A stretch of 64,000 nucleotides of DNA, taken from the NCBI GenBank assembly GCA_016714495.1, contig JADKDU010000007.1, positions 1 to 64,000 on the forward strand, in the 5' to 3' direction. Positions 33,643-42,431 of the stretch are shown here, piece after piece. Position numbers and translations under genes: made by a program. The stretch is from Hyphomonadaceae bacterium (GTDB taxonomy: Bacteria; Pseudomonadota; Alphaproteobacteria; Caulobacterales; Hyphomonadaceae). Under the pieces are notes generated by a model that did not search any database, had not been told where the DNA came from, and was given only the letters and a program-made list of their open reading frames with translations. Numbering within the stretch: position 1 is the stretch's first letter; each line of letters starts with the position of its first letter.

Positions 33643-34104
33643 TCAGAGGCCCGACAAGCGTGGTTGAAGACCAAACTCCACAATAACCTGGCTGGCCAGG
33701 CGATATCTTGGCGCCCCAGATTCGTAGACATAGACAAGGCCGCCGCATGCCAGTCTCACCATATAGACAACGCCAGCCCGTCCAGACATAGCCGGACTTT
33801 CGCTGAACTGCAGCGCCGCCCTTGCCGCATCGACCATGGCGACGTCGACCTCCTGCTCCGAAGGCCGTGCGTCAATGCTGAAGTCGCTTGGATTGGCGTC
33901 GTATTCGGCGATAGCAGGCCCGCCGGGTCCGAGCGTGACGGCGCCGATCTGTTCAATGAAACCGCGCTCGCACGACGTGCTTGACCCGTTGGCCTCGAGG
34001 CGCGTGTTCGCACGGGTATCGATAGACGCGCAGCCGATCAGCACTGTTCCTAGCGCAGCCAGCGCGGAAGCCCCGCGAAGGCGCCTCCAAAATGATCGAT
34101 CCAC
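33643..34104 (-). CDS. Small lipoprotein of unknown function
   Basis: A 153-residue protein with a lipobox signal (LAALGTVLIGCASIDTRANT, Cys near residue 25), so it is probably anchored to the outer membrane. The mature part has a Cys in SSTSCERGFIEQIG and VRLACGGLVYVYE, which could form a disulfide. No family recognised. It is the last gene of a minus-strand run with the rhodanese and cytochrome genes. Confidence 0.6.
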   Translation of the reverse strand: MDRSFWRRLRGASALAALGTVLIGCASIDTRANTRLEANGSSTSCERGFIEQIGAVTLGPGGPAIAEYDANPSDFSIDARPSEQEVDVAMVDAARAALQFSESPAMSGRAGVVYMVRLACGGLVYVYESGAPRYRLASQVIVEFGLQPRLSGL

Positions 34105-34155
34105 GTACGCTACCTTCTGCTCCCTAGCCGCGTCGGAAAGACTGATGCTGAACGG

Positions 34156-34533
34156 CTATTCACGCCTTTCCGGGCCTGCCGTCATGTGCAGCGCGCCAGT
34201 GTCGGGCGCGGTCTCCCAGACGGGTAGCCCCGCCGCGCGCCACGCTTGTATTCCGCCAGCAAGGTGCGAACGAATGCTCGCGCCTCCACGCCGGCACATG
34301 TCGTACGCTGCGGCCGAGCGTTTTCCCGATCCGCAACACAGAACGATCGGCCTGCCGCCAACGGGCAGCTTGCTGGGATCAAACGTCGACAACGGAAACA
34401 ATAACGCTCCAGGGATGCGCGCAGCTGCATACTCGCCGGGCTCGCGAACGTCGATCAGAACGATCGTCCCGTTCTCCAGCCCTTCCCTGACCGCCTCAGG
34501 CGTCTCTTCGCGTATGTCAGCAAGCATTGTCAC
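34156..34533 (-). CDS. Rhodanese-domain sulfurtransferase
   Basis: A 125-residue single-domain rhodanese without signal: IVLIDVREPGEYAAARIPGA, then the active-site loop PIVLCCGSGKRSAAAYDMC with the catalytic Cys, and HLAGGIQAWRAAGLPV. It may move sulfane sulfur in stress or low-oxygen metabolism. Its start lies 34 bp downstream of a perfect FNR/FixK-type box. Confidence 0.88.
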   Translation of the reverse strand: MTMLADIREETPEAVREGLENGTIVLIDVREPGEYAAARIPGALLFPLSTFDPSKLPVGGRPIVLCCGSGKRSAAAYDMCRRGGASIRSHLAGGIQAWRAAGLPVWETAPDTGALHMTAGPERRE

Positions 34534-34566
34534 GCAGACAAGCTATTACGGCTCGGCGGCACTGGA

Positions 34567-34580
34567 TTGATCGGGATCAA
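34567..34580. promoter_or_regulatory. FNR/FixK-type box, perfect consensus
   Basis: TTGAT-CGGG-ATCAA at 34567-34580 is an exact TTGAT-N4-ATCAA site. It sits 34 bp upstream of the rhodanese start (minus strand) and overlaps the last codons of the preceding cytochrome gene. FNR/FixK-family regulators activate such promoters when oxygen is low, so the rhodanese gene probably has its own oxygen-responsive promoter. Confidence 0.8.
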
Positions 34581-35011
34581 GGGCCAGGACCGGCGCTGGC
34601 GCCTGCACTCCTTAAACCCAGAATGTACGCGATAATATCGTCAGCAGTTTCCGGCATCAGAATTATGTTCGGCATGGTGGGATGACTGGTTCGCAGCCAG
34701 ACGAGGAGCGCAAGCGCCGTCATGCCCTTTGTCTTCGCCACAGCTGCAAACGGAGGCGCGGCAGGAAGGGGAGATGGGCCAGCTCCTGGTTCCGTCCGAT
34801 GACAGTCGGCGCAATACTGGCTTGCCGACGTCCGACCTCGCGCGGCATTGCCAACCTCCTGCGCTGCGGCTGGCGAACCGCTGCTGACAACGGCTAACAC
34901 GGTGGCTGCCCAAAGCGCCTTCGCCCAGAATACGCGCGGTGCAAAGCGAATCCCCTTCAGTCTCGCGCCGAAGCACGCACGCCGAGATGGCGATGAACAA
35001 TGATGCGCCAT
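34577..35011 (-). CDS. Periplasmic c-type cytochrome 1
   Basis: From the second methionine (35011) this is a 144-residue monohaem cytochrome: a signal peptide ending SGSPAAAQ, the haem motif QYCADCHRTEPG and a probable axial Met in HPTMPNIILMPETADDIIAY. The final helix DDIIAYILGL is typical of small class I cytochromes. It probably carries electrons between dehydrogenases and a terminal oxidase. Confidence 0.88.
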   Translation of the reverse strand: MAHHCSSPSRRACFGARLKGIRFAPRVFWAKALWAATVLAVVSSGSPAAAQEVGNAARGRTSASQYCADCHRTEPGAGPSPLPAAPPFAAVAKTKGMTALALLVWLRTSHPTMPNIILMPETADDIIAYILGLRSAGASAGPGP

Positions 35012-35106
35012 TACCTCATCTCCCACTGATTGATTGCATCCCCGTTCATGCCGGCTTCCTTGTCAGCAGCGAGCGACCGCGCAGCAAGGGCGGCCGCAGA
35101 GGCGCG

Positions 35107-35484
35107 TCAATTCGCGTCCGCCTTTGTCTTCATCGCTTTCAGGTATGCCACGATGTCTGCAGCATGCCCTTCGCCGAGATGGAAGGTAGGCATGCGTAGG
35201 TGGCTGACAGGGACGGCATTGTCGAGGTCATCCGCGAGCGCCGTCGCGCCATAATGTTCAAGCACCTCACTGAAGGGAGGAGCGGCGCTATTTGGACTAA
35301 TGGCGCCTGGGTCAATCGCATGGCAGTCAGCGCACAGCTGCTCCACAAGCAACCGGCCCTCCACCGCCTCGCCAATGTGAACGGGCTGAGGCTGCGCCTG
35401 GCACGCGCCAAGCGCGCCTGAGCTGATTGATACAATAAGGATCGCCGCACGGACTGCGTTGGAAGAGAGTGTTGGTGTCGCCAT
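35107..35484 (-). CDS. Periplasmic c-type cytochrome 2
   Basis: A 125-residue paralogue of its neighbours: signal region with LGACQAQ (possible lipid attachment at Cys 27), haem motif EQLCADCHAIDPG, and axial Met in HLRMPTFHLGEGHAADIVAY. It lies 95 bp upstream of cytochrome 1 in the same direction and probably belongs to the same transcript. Confidence 0.88.
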   Translation of the reverse strand: MATPTLSSNAVRAAILIVSISSGALGACQAQPQPVHIGEAVEGRLLVEQLCADCHAIDPGAISPNSAAPPFSEVLEHYGATALADDLDNAVPVSHLRMPTFHLGEGHAADIVAYLKAMKTKADAN

Positions 35485-35559
35485 TGGACTACGCCTCGCT
35501 AAACTGCGCTGAAATTGAGACCTTCGGATCTGATGCGCTTCAAGTCGGCCGTGTGGACC

Positions 35560-36087
35560 TCACTTGCTCGCTCCGGCGGCCGCATCGAGCGTCTCGAGAT
35601 ACGCAACGAGCGACAAGGCTGCGACCAGATTGAAATCGAAGACAGGCATCGCTCCGTGATCCATCGCGAGACCAGCGACAAGATCGTCCGTCAGTTGATC
35701 CGAACTGCGATGAACAAGGAGAGCGCTCAAGGGCGGGGCAGCTGCTGTTTGACGCCCCGGCCGCACAGCGTGACAGTTCACGCATTTTTCGCGCGCGATT
35801 TTCTCGCCAGCCAATGTGAGATCGTCTGAATACTGTCGTCCGAACGTCGCCGGGTTTGGGGCAACCTCGACGACAGGCCTAGGCAGGAGATTGCAGCCCG
35901 CGAGCATTACGAGGCAGATCGCAGCCATCAGGCCAAGCGGCGCAATCCGACGCGGTCGGTATTCTCCTTCCCGCCCGGGACGGAGGCTGATGGGCCGCTC
36001 ACGCCTCGCCCACAGCCTCAGGAGCGCGACGGTCATCACCACTAACGCCGCAGTTTCGGCGGGGTGCTCCATGACTTCGCGTTTCAT
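35560..36087 (-). CDS. Membrane-anchored c-type cytochrome 3
   Basis: From ATG 36087, MKREVMEHPAETAALVVMTV begins a 175-residue protein with two hydrophobic segments (about residues 12-24 and 50-67), the second ending in LVMLAGC. The haem motif is REKCVNCHAVRPG; a Met in HGAMPVFDFNLVAALSLVAY is the likely sixth ligand. The N-terminal helix before the lipobox-like Cys is unusual and may anchor it to an inner-membrane complex. Confidence 0.8.
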   Translation of the reverse strand: MKREVMEHPAETAALVVMTVALLRLWARRERPISLRPGREGEYRPRRIAPLGLMAAICLVMLAGCNLLPRPVVEVAPNPATFGRQYSDDLTLAGEKIAREKCVNCHAVRPGRQTAAAPPLSALLVHRSSDQLTDDLVAGLAMDHGAMPVFDFNLVAALSLVAYLETLDAAAGASK

Positions 36088-36221
36088 GCGCGTGGGGAGG
36101 GTGCTATGTCGCGTGTGTGCAACCGCAGCCCTGGGGCGACGCGGCCCTTTCCGCGGGCTGGCCGAAGGTCCTCGCCATGCGGATGGCCCGTGGATGCCCA
36201 TCAAGCTGACCCCGGGCTTCG

Positions 36222-37055
36222 TCAGTGTGACATGAGGAGCGGCATGGGCGGATCGGAAAGCAGGCTGCGGCTGACCCCGCCAATCACAAGCTCCCGAAGT
36301 CTGGAATGACCATAGAGCCCAAGAACGACAAGATCGGCGCCTGTTTTTCCAACGTGAAGGCGGATCAAGTCTTCCACCGGCGCATCCGCGCTATCGACGT
36401 GCAGCTGCGCGGCGGGGCAGCCATGGTCCTGCAATTGCCGCTGCATCAGCGTATCGAGTTCGCGCTCGCCTTCCTGTCCAATCTTCAGGAAATGGATCTC
36501 GCCAGCGGTCTCAAGAAACGGCCAGGCATCGCGCAGGGCTCGGACCGCCTCGCGGGAGTCATTCCATGCCACCAGTATCTTCGTGCCGAATGGGATAGGA
36601 TAGCCGCCTTTCTTGAGAACAAGAACCGGTCCGCCCGATGCCATGCCGATGCGCGCCGCCGATATGACATGGTGGCCGAACTCTGGCGTTATCTCCGGGG
36701 GCAGAACGACAAGGTCGTGCCGCATAGCGGACGCGACGAGCTGATCATCCGTGTCCCCTTCGATATCAAGCCAGTGTGTCGTCAAGTGGCTGGGAATGTT
36801 CCCCAGGAACACTTGCTTTGCAGCTTGGGTAGCCGCCTCGACCTCAGCAGCATGTTTCTGGGCATATTCTTCCAGGACGTAACCGGGGATTGGCGTCACA
36901 GCATCGGAGACGATGTAGTTGGGCAGGCGCGAGGCGCGGACAAAAGCGCCCGTGACTGAGCAGTTGAAACGTGCGGCAAGTTCCGCCGCAGCGGTGATCC
37001 GGTCTCTTGCCCCCGCTGAACGATCGACATGGACGAGGATATTGCGATAGGTCAT
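36222..37055 (-). CDS. Tandem-domain universal stress protein
   Basis: A 277-residue UspA-family protein with two Usp domains. The first begins YRNILVHVDRSAGARDRITA and the second ILVAWNDSREAVRALRDAWP (about residue 160). The second retains the ATP-binding motif VVLGLYGHSRLRELVIGG with VSRSLL. Such tandem proteins are often induced by low oxygen. An FNR-type box lies 48 bp upstream of the start, and the three cytochrome genes follow on the same strand. Confidence 0.92.
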   Translation of the reverse strand: MTYRNILVHVDRSAGARDRITAAAELAARFNCSVTGAFVRASRLPNYIVSDAVTPIPGYVLEEYAQKHAAEVEAATQAAKQVFLGNIPSHLTTHWLDIEGDTDDQLVASAMRHDLVVLPPEITPEFGHHVISAARIGMASGGPVLVLKKGGYPIPFGTKILVAWNDSREAVRALRDAWPFLETAGEIHFLKIGQEGERELDTLMQRQLQDHGCPAAQLHVDSADAPVEDLIRLHVGKTGADLVVLGLYGHSRLRELVIGGVSRSLLSDPPMPLLMSH

Positions 37056-37102
37056 GTGCGCCTCCTGATTGCCTAAACCTAACCGATTGGGATGGCGGCA
37101 GC

Positions 37103-37116
37103 TTGACCCGCATCAA
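37103..37116. promoter_or_regulatory. FNR/FixK-type box upstream of the stress-protein gene
   Basis: TTGAC-CCGC-ATCAA at 37103-37116 matches TTGAT-N4-ATCAA at nine of ten positions. It lies 48 bp before the usp start on the minus strand, a normal distance for an activator site near -41.5. It could drive the whole usp-cytochrome run. Confidence 0.72.
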
Positions 37117-37285
37117 GCGAGGGCTGATCCGACGCGGACGGACTGAACACGGAAATCTGCTGCAGGCGGCCAGCGATACGCGTGCTCTCCATGCGCCCTC
37201 GAATCTTGATCTGCCCTTGCTCCATCGGACATGAGCGGCCTTGATCCCGCGCAAGGCGTCTCTGGCCCCAGCACATCAAGAGGTC

Positions 37286-38578
37286 ATGCTGGAGGCCGTC
37301 ATGAGCGCTCTCGCGCCATTGCTTGATCAGGCGCAGCGCCTAGGGCTGGCGCTGGCGATTGGCTTTTTGGTGGGGGTCGAGCGCGGCTGGAAACAGCGTG
37401 ACGAAGGTGAGGGAGAGCGCGCTGCAGGCTTGAGAACCTTTGCCCTATCGGGTCTTCTCGGAGGCGTAACGGCCCTGCTCGCGCCTTTGGGAGGCGGCGG
37501 CGTTGCAATAGCCCTGACGCTTTCCTTTTGCATTGCTTTCCTGGCGTTTCAGCTGAGGGAGGCATCTGTCGAGAGCGACAACTCCGCGACATCGGCGATT
37601 GCGGGCCTGGTCGTGTTCGGGCTCGGCGCCTATGCTGTGGCAGGCGACCCGCTAATCGCAGCTTCAGCGGGGGTCGCCGTCACGACCATTCTTGCATTCA
37701 AGCAGTCGCTCCATGCCTGGCTCCGCGCCATCACTTGGAGCGAGGCCAGGTCTGCGCTGCTCATTCTTGTCGCGACGTTCATTGTCCTGCCCTTCCTGCC
37801 GGAGGGGGCGGTCGATCCATGGGGATTGATCGATCTTCGCGCGCTCTGGATGCTGACCATCGCAATTGCAACGGCAAGTTTTGGAGGTTACGTCGCCCTG
37901 CGCGTCCTGGGCGATCGCATGGGGGTAGCTGTAGGCGCGCTGGTCGGCGGTCTTGTGTCATCAACAGCGGTCACGCTCGACCTCGCACGCCGGGTACAGT
38001 CCGGCGAAGTCACTGCGACGACCGCCGGGGCGGGCGCTTCACTTGCGGCCTGTATGAGTGTCGGCCGGATCATGGTGATTTCTGCGCTGATGTCGTTTGA
38101 TCTGTTCGCGCGCCTCTGGCCAAGTCTTCTCGCTGCAGCTGTGACGCTGATCGTTGGCGCCGGACTTTTGGCCCTGTCACGCTCGACTAACAAGAGCCAC
38201 AGCACATTCGCCTCCGTGCACAACCCGCTCGATCTCATCTCGGTTGCTCGCTTCGCCGGGGTGCTGGGCCTGCTCACCGTGCTGGCCAACATCGCCAGTC
38301 GTACGCTCGGGCAGCGCGGACTTAACGCTTTTGCGGCCAGCGCAGGCCTTGTGGATGTCGATGCCGTGACGCTGGCAATTGGCCGACTTGTTACAGACGG
38401 TCTGCCCACGGCGCACGCTGTCGAAGCAATCGGTCTGGCGCTGATCTGCAACCAGCTTTTCAAGCTCGCCGCCATCGCCATCAGCGGCAGCGCAGCGTTT
38501 GCATGGCGGTTCGGAAGCGTCGTTCTGGCCGCAGCAGGCGCCGCGTCGATTACGCTCATCCTCGTTGCCGGCGCTTAG
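37286..38578 (+). CDS. MgtC/SapB-DUF4010 membrane protein
   Basis: About 430 residues and ten or more hydrophobic segments. The N-terminal MgtC-like part is RLGLALAIGFLVGVERGWKQ with AAGLRTFALSGLLGGVTALL. The C-terminal DUF4010 part includes VGALVGGLVSSTAVTLDLAR. ATG 37286 is chosen; a TTG at 37241 would add 15 polar residues. MgtC-family proteins act in magnesium limitation and acid stress, but the role of the DUF4010 type is not established. Divergent from the stress-protein gene. Confidence 0.85.
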   Translation: MLEAVMSALAPLLDQAQRLGLALAIGFLVGVERGWKQRDEGEGERAAGLRTFALSGLLGGVTALLAPLGGGGVAIALTLSFCIAFLAFQLREASVESDNSATSAIAGLVVFGLGAYAVAGDPLIAASAGVAVTTILAFKQSLHAWLRAITWSEARSALLILVATFIVLPFLPEGAVDPWGLIDLRALWMLTIAIATASFGGYVALRVLGDRMGVAVGALVGGLVSSTAVTLDLARRVQSGEVTATTAGAGASLAACMSVGRIMVISALMSFDLFARLWPSLLAAAVTLIVGAGLLALSRSTNKSHSTFASVHNPLDLISVARFAGVLGLLTVLANIASRTLGQRGLNAFAASAGLVDVDAVTLAIGRLVTDGLPTAHAVEAIGLALICNQLFKLAAIAISGSAAFAWRFGSVVLAAAGAASITLILVAGA

Positions 38579-38678
38579 ACCCGCAGGCCCCAGCAGGCGT
38601 CCCGCCGACCTCCGCTGGCGTTTCCCCGCAAATGTCTGCTCCAAGGCCCTGCGCCGAAGGTCAGACTGTTCAGTTCGA

Positions 38679-38855
38679 TCACGCAGGTTCTGGCCGGGTC
38701 TGGATGGTGGCGGCGTACTGCGGCACGCCCTTCGCGTCGGTTTCATCCTGGACAACCACATGAATGATACAGCCTGGATTCTGCATCTTCAGAACCTCCA
38801 TGGCTGCTCGCGCCACATCGCGCTTTTCGCTCTCGCTCAGTGTCCTGCTCTTCAC
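38679..38855 (-). CDS. Small conserved-looking protein, 58 residues
   Basis: GTG 38855 reads VKSRTLSESEKRDVARAAME, then VLKMQNPGCIIHVVVQDETD and AKGVPQYAATIQTRPEPA with TGA at 38679-38681. It has the look of a real soluble protein: a helix followed by strands, no low-complexity bias. There is no clear Shine-Dalgarno site and no family match, so support is limited to frame and composition. Confidence 0.4.
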   Translation of the reverse strand: MKSRTLSESEKRDVARAAMEVLKMQNPGCIIHVVVQDETDAKGVPQYAATIQTRPEPA

Positions 38856-39105
38856 GCCACGCCCTCTCTTGCGCGCGAAATGGTGCGGCCTGGGCCAGCG
38901 GAAACCTCAAGAGGCTGCGTCATCATCAACCGCATTGCCGGCCCAGACCAGCTGACGCAATGCTTGCGCCATTGAGAGAAGCTTATGGAATAATCCGTAG
39001 CGGTTGAGCGCACAAGGCAACCAACATGCAGGCGAGACTTCCCTATCACCCATTTGCGCGCCTGAAATTCAGCAGGCGCCATTCAGGCGTGCTTGCGAGA
39101 CGAGC

Positions 39106-40287
39106 ATGAGCCGCAGCACGGATGTTCTTGTCATCGGCGCAGGGGCAGCCGGATTGATGTGCGGGATCGAGGCAGGACGGCGGGGCCGTCGCGTCCGGGT
39201 GATCGATCATGCCGCAAAGCCGGCGGAGAAGATCCGGATATCGGGCGGGGGGCGGTGTAACTTCACCAACCTGAATGTGAGCCCGAAACAGTTCCTGTCG
39301 GATAATCCGCATTTCTGCGTATCGGCGCTGAAGCGGTTCACGCAACGGGATTTTACCGCGCGGATCGAAGCGCGGGGGATTGCATATCACGAGAAGGCGC
39401 TGGGCCAGTTGTTCTGCGATGGATCTGCGACCCAGATCATCGACATGCTGCTCGACGACCTGAAGGCGGCGGGAGGCGAGCTGGAGCTGGGCGTTGAGCC
39501 GGGTGTGGTGACGCGGACCTCCGACGGGTTCGTTGTCGAGACACAGGTGGGGCCAATTGCTTGCGCCTCGCTTGTCATCGCGACGGGTGGCAAGTCGATT
39601 CCGAAGATGGGGGCGAGCGGCTACGCCTACGAAGTCGCGAAGCAATTTGGACTGAAGATTATCGAGCCGCGCCCTGCCCTCGTACCGTTCACGCTGGGCG
39701 AAGAGAAGCTGAAGCCGGTGGCGGAACTGGCGGGGGTGTCCGTGGAAGCGCGAGTCAGCTGCGGGAAGACGGCGTTCGATGAGGGGATGCTGTTCACCCA
39801 CCGGGGGCTTTCGGGGCCATCGATCTTGCAGATCTCGAGTTACTGGCGCGAGGGCGAGGCGATCGTGATCGATCTTGCGCGCGGGCGGGATGTTTTCGAG
39901 GAGTTGCGGAAAGAGCGCGTGGAGCGCCCGAAGCTGCAGCTTGATAATGCGCTGACGCACTTCGTGCCGAAGCGGCTGGCGGACCAGATTGCGGCGCGGA
40001 CTTACCAGGCGGCGCGGCTCGCCGACCTTTCGGATGCGAAGTTGCGTGAGGTGGCGGCTGCGGTGAATGCCTGGCGGATCGCGCCAGACGGAACGGAAGG
40101 CTGGCGCACGGCGGAGGTGACGATCGGAGGCGTCGATACGAACGGGCTGTCGTCGCAGACGATGGAGGCGAAGGGCGCGCCCGGGCTCTATTTTGTCGGC
40201 GAGTGCGTGGACGTTACCGGCTGGCTGGGTGGGTATAATTTTCAGTGGGCGTGGAGCTCGGGCTGGGCCGCTGGGCAGGTGGCGTGA
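39106..40287 (+). CDS. HI0933/YhiN-family flavoprotein
   Basis: A 393-residue FAD-dependent oxidoreductase. The Rossmann motif VLVIGAGAAGLMCGIEAGRR is N-terminal and the family signature RISGGGRCNFTNLNVSPKQF follows. The C-terminal FAD contact is GLYFVGECVDVTGWLGGYNF. ATG 39106 places the dinucleotide-binding motif at residue 6, as usual; upstream in-frame codons are unlikely to be translated. The substrate is unknown; some members are linked to tRNA or cell-wall metabolism. Codon use is strikingly G/C-ending, as in the rest of the conserved half. Confidence 0.92.
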   Translation: MSRSTDVLVIGAGAAGLMCGIEAGRRGRRVRVIDHAAKPAEKIRISGGGRCNFTNLNVSPKQFLSDNPHFCVSALKRFTQRDFTARIEARGIAYHEKALGQLFCDGSATQIIDMLLDDLKAAGGELELGVEPGVVTRTSDGFVVETQVGPIACASLVIATGGKSIPKMGASGYAYEVAKQFGLKIIEPRPALVPFTLGEEKLKPVAELAGVSVEARVSCGKTAFDEGMLFTHRGLSGPSILQISSYWREGEAIVIDLARGRDVFEELRKERVERPKLQLDNALTHFVPKRLADQIAARTYQAARLADLSDAKLREVAAAVNAWRIAPDGTEGWRTAEVTIGGVDTNGLSSQTMEAKGAPGLYFVGECVDVTGWLGGYNFQWAWSSGWAAGQVA

Positions 40288-40517
40288 GGGTGCGTTCTCG
40301 CTGACGGGCGAGCTGAGCGGGGGTGGGTGGGCTGATGGCGCGCGGGCTTAGGACGGTGACCTGTCAGGTTTCGTCGGACCTGCGCTCGTTTGAGTAGGCG
40401 GCCAGTTCTGCCTTCGCCCGAAGCCCAACCGACAGGGATGCCGCCCGCCGGCGCGACGCAACCGTTAGGGCAACGCCGCGTTCCTATTCTGGGCCATCTG
40501 CGCTCCGGGGATATCTC

Positions 40518-40664
40518 ATGACCGCTCGAAATTGGAAATTGTCCCAGGTAATCAGCCTCACCTTCGTGGGTTCAATACTGGCTTTTGTCTTGATAAGCGC
40601 CCTTGGCGTGGGCGAAAGCACCCTAATGTCGGACACCGTGATCGCCCAAACCGCGTCGTATTGA
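40518..40664 (+). CDS. Small single-pass membrane protein, 48 residues
   Basis: ATG 40518 reads MTARNWKLSQVISLTFVGSI, then LAFVLISALGVGESTLMSD, ending TVIAQTASY with TGA at 40662-40664. One membrane helix spans about residues 9-29. A GGGG tract 8 bp upstream may serve as ribosome-binding site. No function can be proposed. Confidence 0.4.
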   Translation: MTARNWKLSQVISLTFVGSILAFVLISALGVGESTLMSDTVIAQTASY

Positions 40665-41148
40665 GAGCGTTCGTTCGCTTCCGGCGACTTTCAGCTTTAG
40701 CCAACAAAAGCCACTGCCGGCCGGCGCCGCCTAATCCAGCCGTTGGCGGTCTGCGCCTTCAGCAGCGTGTCCGGCTGCATGGGGTTGGCAAGGCGTCTGC
40801 TGGTCTCGTGCTGTTAAAATATGTTTCGGTGAACCGTGGGCAGGGCGCGGGTGACATTCACGCGGGGCTGGCTGCCAATCATCGGGAGGCTGGAGACGAC
40901 GCTTTGCGCGAGCATCGCAAAGATACGCAGCACAGCTGTCAGCCAAAGCTGAGGAAGTTGCGGGTTACCAGCCCGGTGTTCATGTGTTTGCACCGTGTCA
41001 TCGGCGCAATTATATCCTCGCCCAGCGCCCGGTAGATTCTGCGGAGCAGGGTTCCTGCAAATCTTCGGATCACGTCTTTAAATCTGTTCGCAAAGATTTC
41101 TGGCGGTCCTGCGAATTGGGAACAGCTCTATCCCCCATTCGCGTCACT
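40665..41148. other. Intergenic stretch
   Basis: About 480 bp between the small membrane protein and the C13 peptidase. Frames on both strands are short and lack starts or family features, and I see no structured RNA or clear terminator. Confidence 0.5.
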
Positions 41149-42375
41149 CTAGGGCGCCATGCACTGGGTGGTGTGGGTGGCGACTTCGGCGGGTTGGGTG
41201 GGGAAGAGTTGGAGGGCGGATGTGGCGATGACGGTGATGGCCTTGGCGGTATCCTGCGGAGAGCGGTTGCGGGCGGCGCCTTCGGTGTTGGCCCTGCCCT
41301 GCGCGGCGGCGAGAGCGCTGGTGATCGTTGCCGTGTCGACGAGGCCTTTGAGGGGTCGGCCGGCCTTCGCCCGGTCGAGTGCGAAGGAGAGATGGCCGGC
41401 GCAGGCGATGGCCGCGCCATAGGCTTCCGCCTTCGCGATCGCGGCGGCGGCGACATCGCCGACATTGCTCTGCGGGTTCGAGGGAGCGGGTTCGGGCTCA
41501 CGCTGGCGCTGCGCGGCGGGATAGGCCTGCCATGTCGCGTGGACGTCGCTTTCCCATTTGGCGATCAGATTCAGCGCTTCGCTGTAGGCGCCCATCAGGC
41601 TGCCGCCGCTGCGCAGCGCGTGGTTGAACAGCGCGTCGCCGAAGAAGGTCCAGTCGCGACTGGGCTCGCAACCGAACGATGTCTTGTCGGCGGCGGCGGC
41701 GGTAAGCACCACGGTGTTGTCGTCCGAGAATGGCAGGATGAAATGGCCTGAGAAACAGGCCGACACGATAACGAGCTTCGTGTTGATGCCGGCCGCCTGC
41801 AGCGAGGCGCGCAGGTGAAGCGGACGCAGCGCGCCGCCCATGCGGCCCGCTTCCTGGATCGCTACGGCGCCATCGGGACCGCCATGCGAGGTGACGAAGA
41901 CAATGACGAGGTCTTCCTTCGGATCGATGATGCGGCCGATGCGGCCGAGCGCGGCGTTGAAGTTGTTGGGAGCGGATGAAGGATAGACGCGCTGCGTGTT
42001 GCGGCCTTTGCCGGCCGAGAGGATGACGGTTCGGTCGGTTGCATCATAGCGGCGGGCGAGGATGCCGGCGGCTTCGCTGGCCTCGCGCTCGAACACCGGA
42101 TCATTCCAGAACGAGGCGGAGAGAATGTAAGTGTCGACCACGCCGGGGCGTTGCGGGGGAAGTTTCGCCAAGGCGTCGCTCATTTTCGCGATGTCTTCCG
42201 AGGCGTCGGCTGGCGACAGGGCCAGCTCCACCGCACCGAACCCGCCGCGGAGGGGATCAGCGCCAGGTTGCGCCAGCGCGGTTGGCGCAGCGAGCATCCC
42301 CAGAAGCGCATATCCGAGCGCCAACCCCTTCAACATCGCCGCAGGTCCCGCGAAAACTGCCCAAGCCCGGCTCAT
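41149..42375 (-). CDS. Peptidase C13 (legumain-like) family protein
   Basis: A 408-residue exported cysteine peptidase, starting at ATG 42375, with a signal sequence around LKGLALGYALLGMLAAPTAL then AQPG. The caspase-like fold shows FVTSHGGPDG for the catalytic His (near residue 162) and LVIVSACFSGHFILPFSDDN for the catalytic Cys. Bacterial C13 proteins process or attach surface proteins; the eukaryotic relatives are legumain and GPI-transamidase Gpi8. The C-terminal 150 residues after PEPAPSNPQSN are divergent and carry two cysteines (AIACAGH and TTQCMAP). Confidence 0.85.
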   Translation of the reverse strand: MSRAWAVFAGPAAMLKGLALGYALLGMLAAPTALAQPGADPLRGGFGAVELALSPADASEDIAKMSDALAKLPPQRPGVVDTYILSASFWNDPVFEREASEAAGILARRYDATDRTVILSAGKGRNTQRVYPSSAPNNFNAALGRIGRIIDPKEDLVIVFVTSHGGPDGAVAIQEAGRMGGALRPLHLRASLQAAGINTKLVIVSACFSGHFILPFSDDNTVVLTAAAADKTSFGCEPSRDWTFFGDALFNHALRSGGSLMGAYSEALNLIAKWESDVHATWQAYPAAQRQREPEPAPSNPQSNVGDVAAAAIAKAEAYGAAIACAGHLSFALDRAKAGRPLKGLVDTATITSALAAAQGRANTEGAARNRSPQDTAKAITVIATSALQLFPTQPAEVATHTTQCMAP

Positions 42376-42431
42376 GTTCTCGCGCCACGGAGCAACACGC
42401 AAGGAGGGGACAGCGGGCGATGCGGAGTGTT

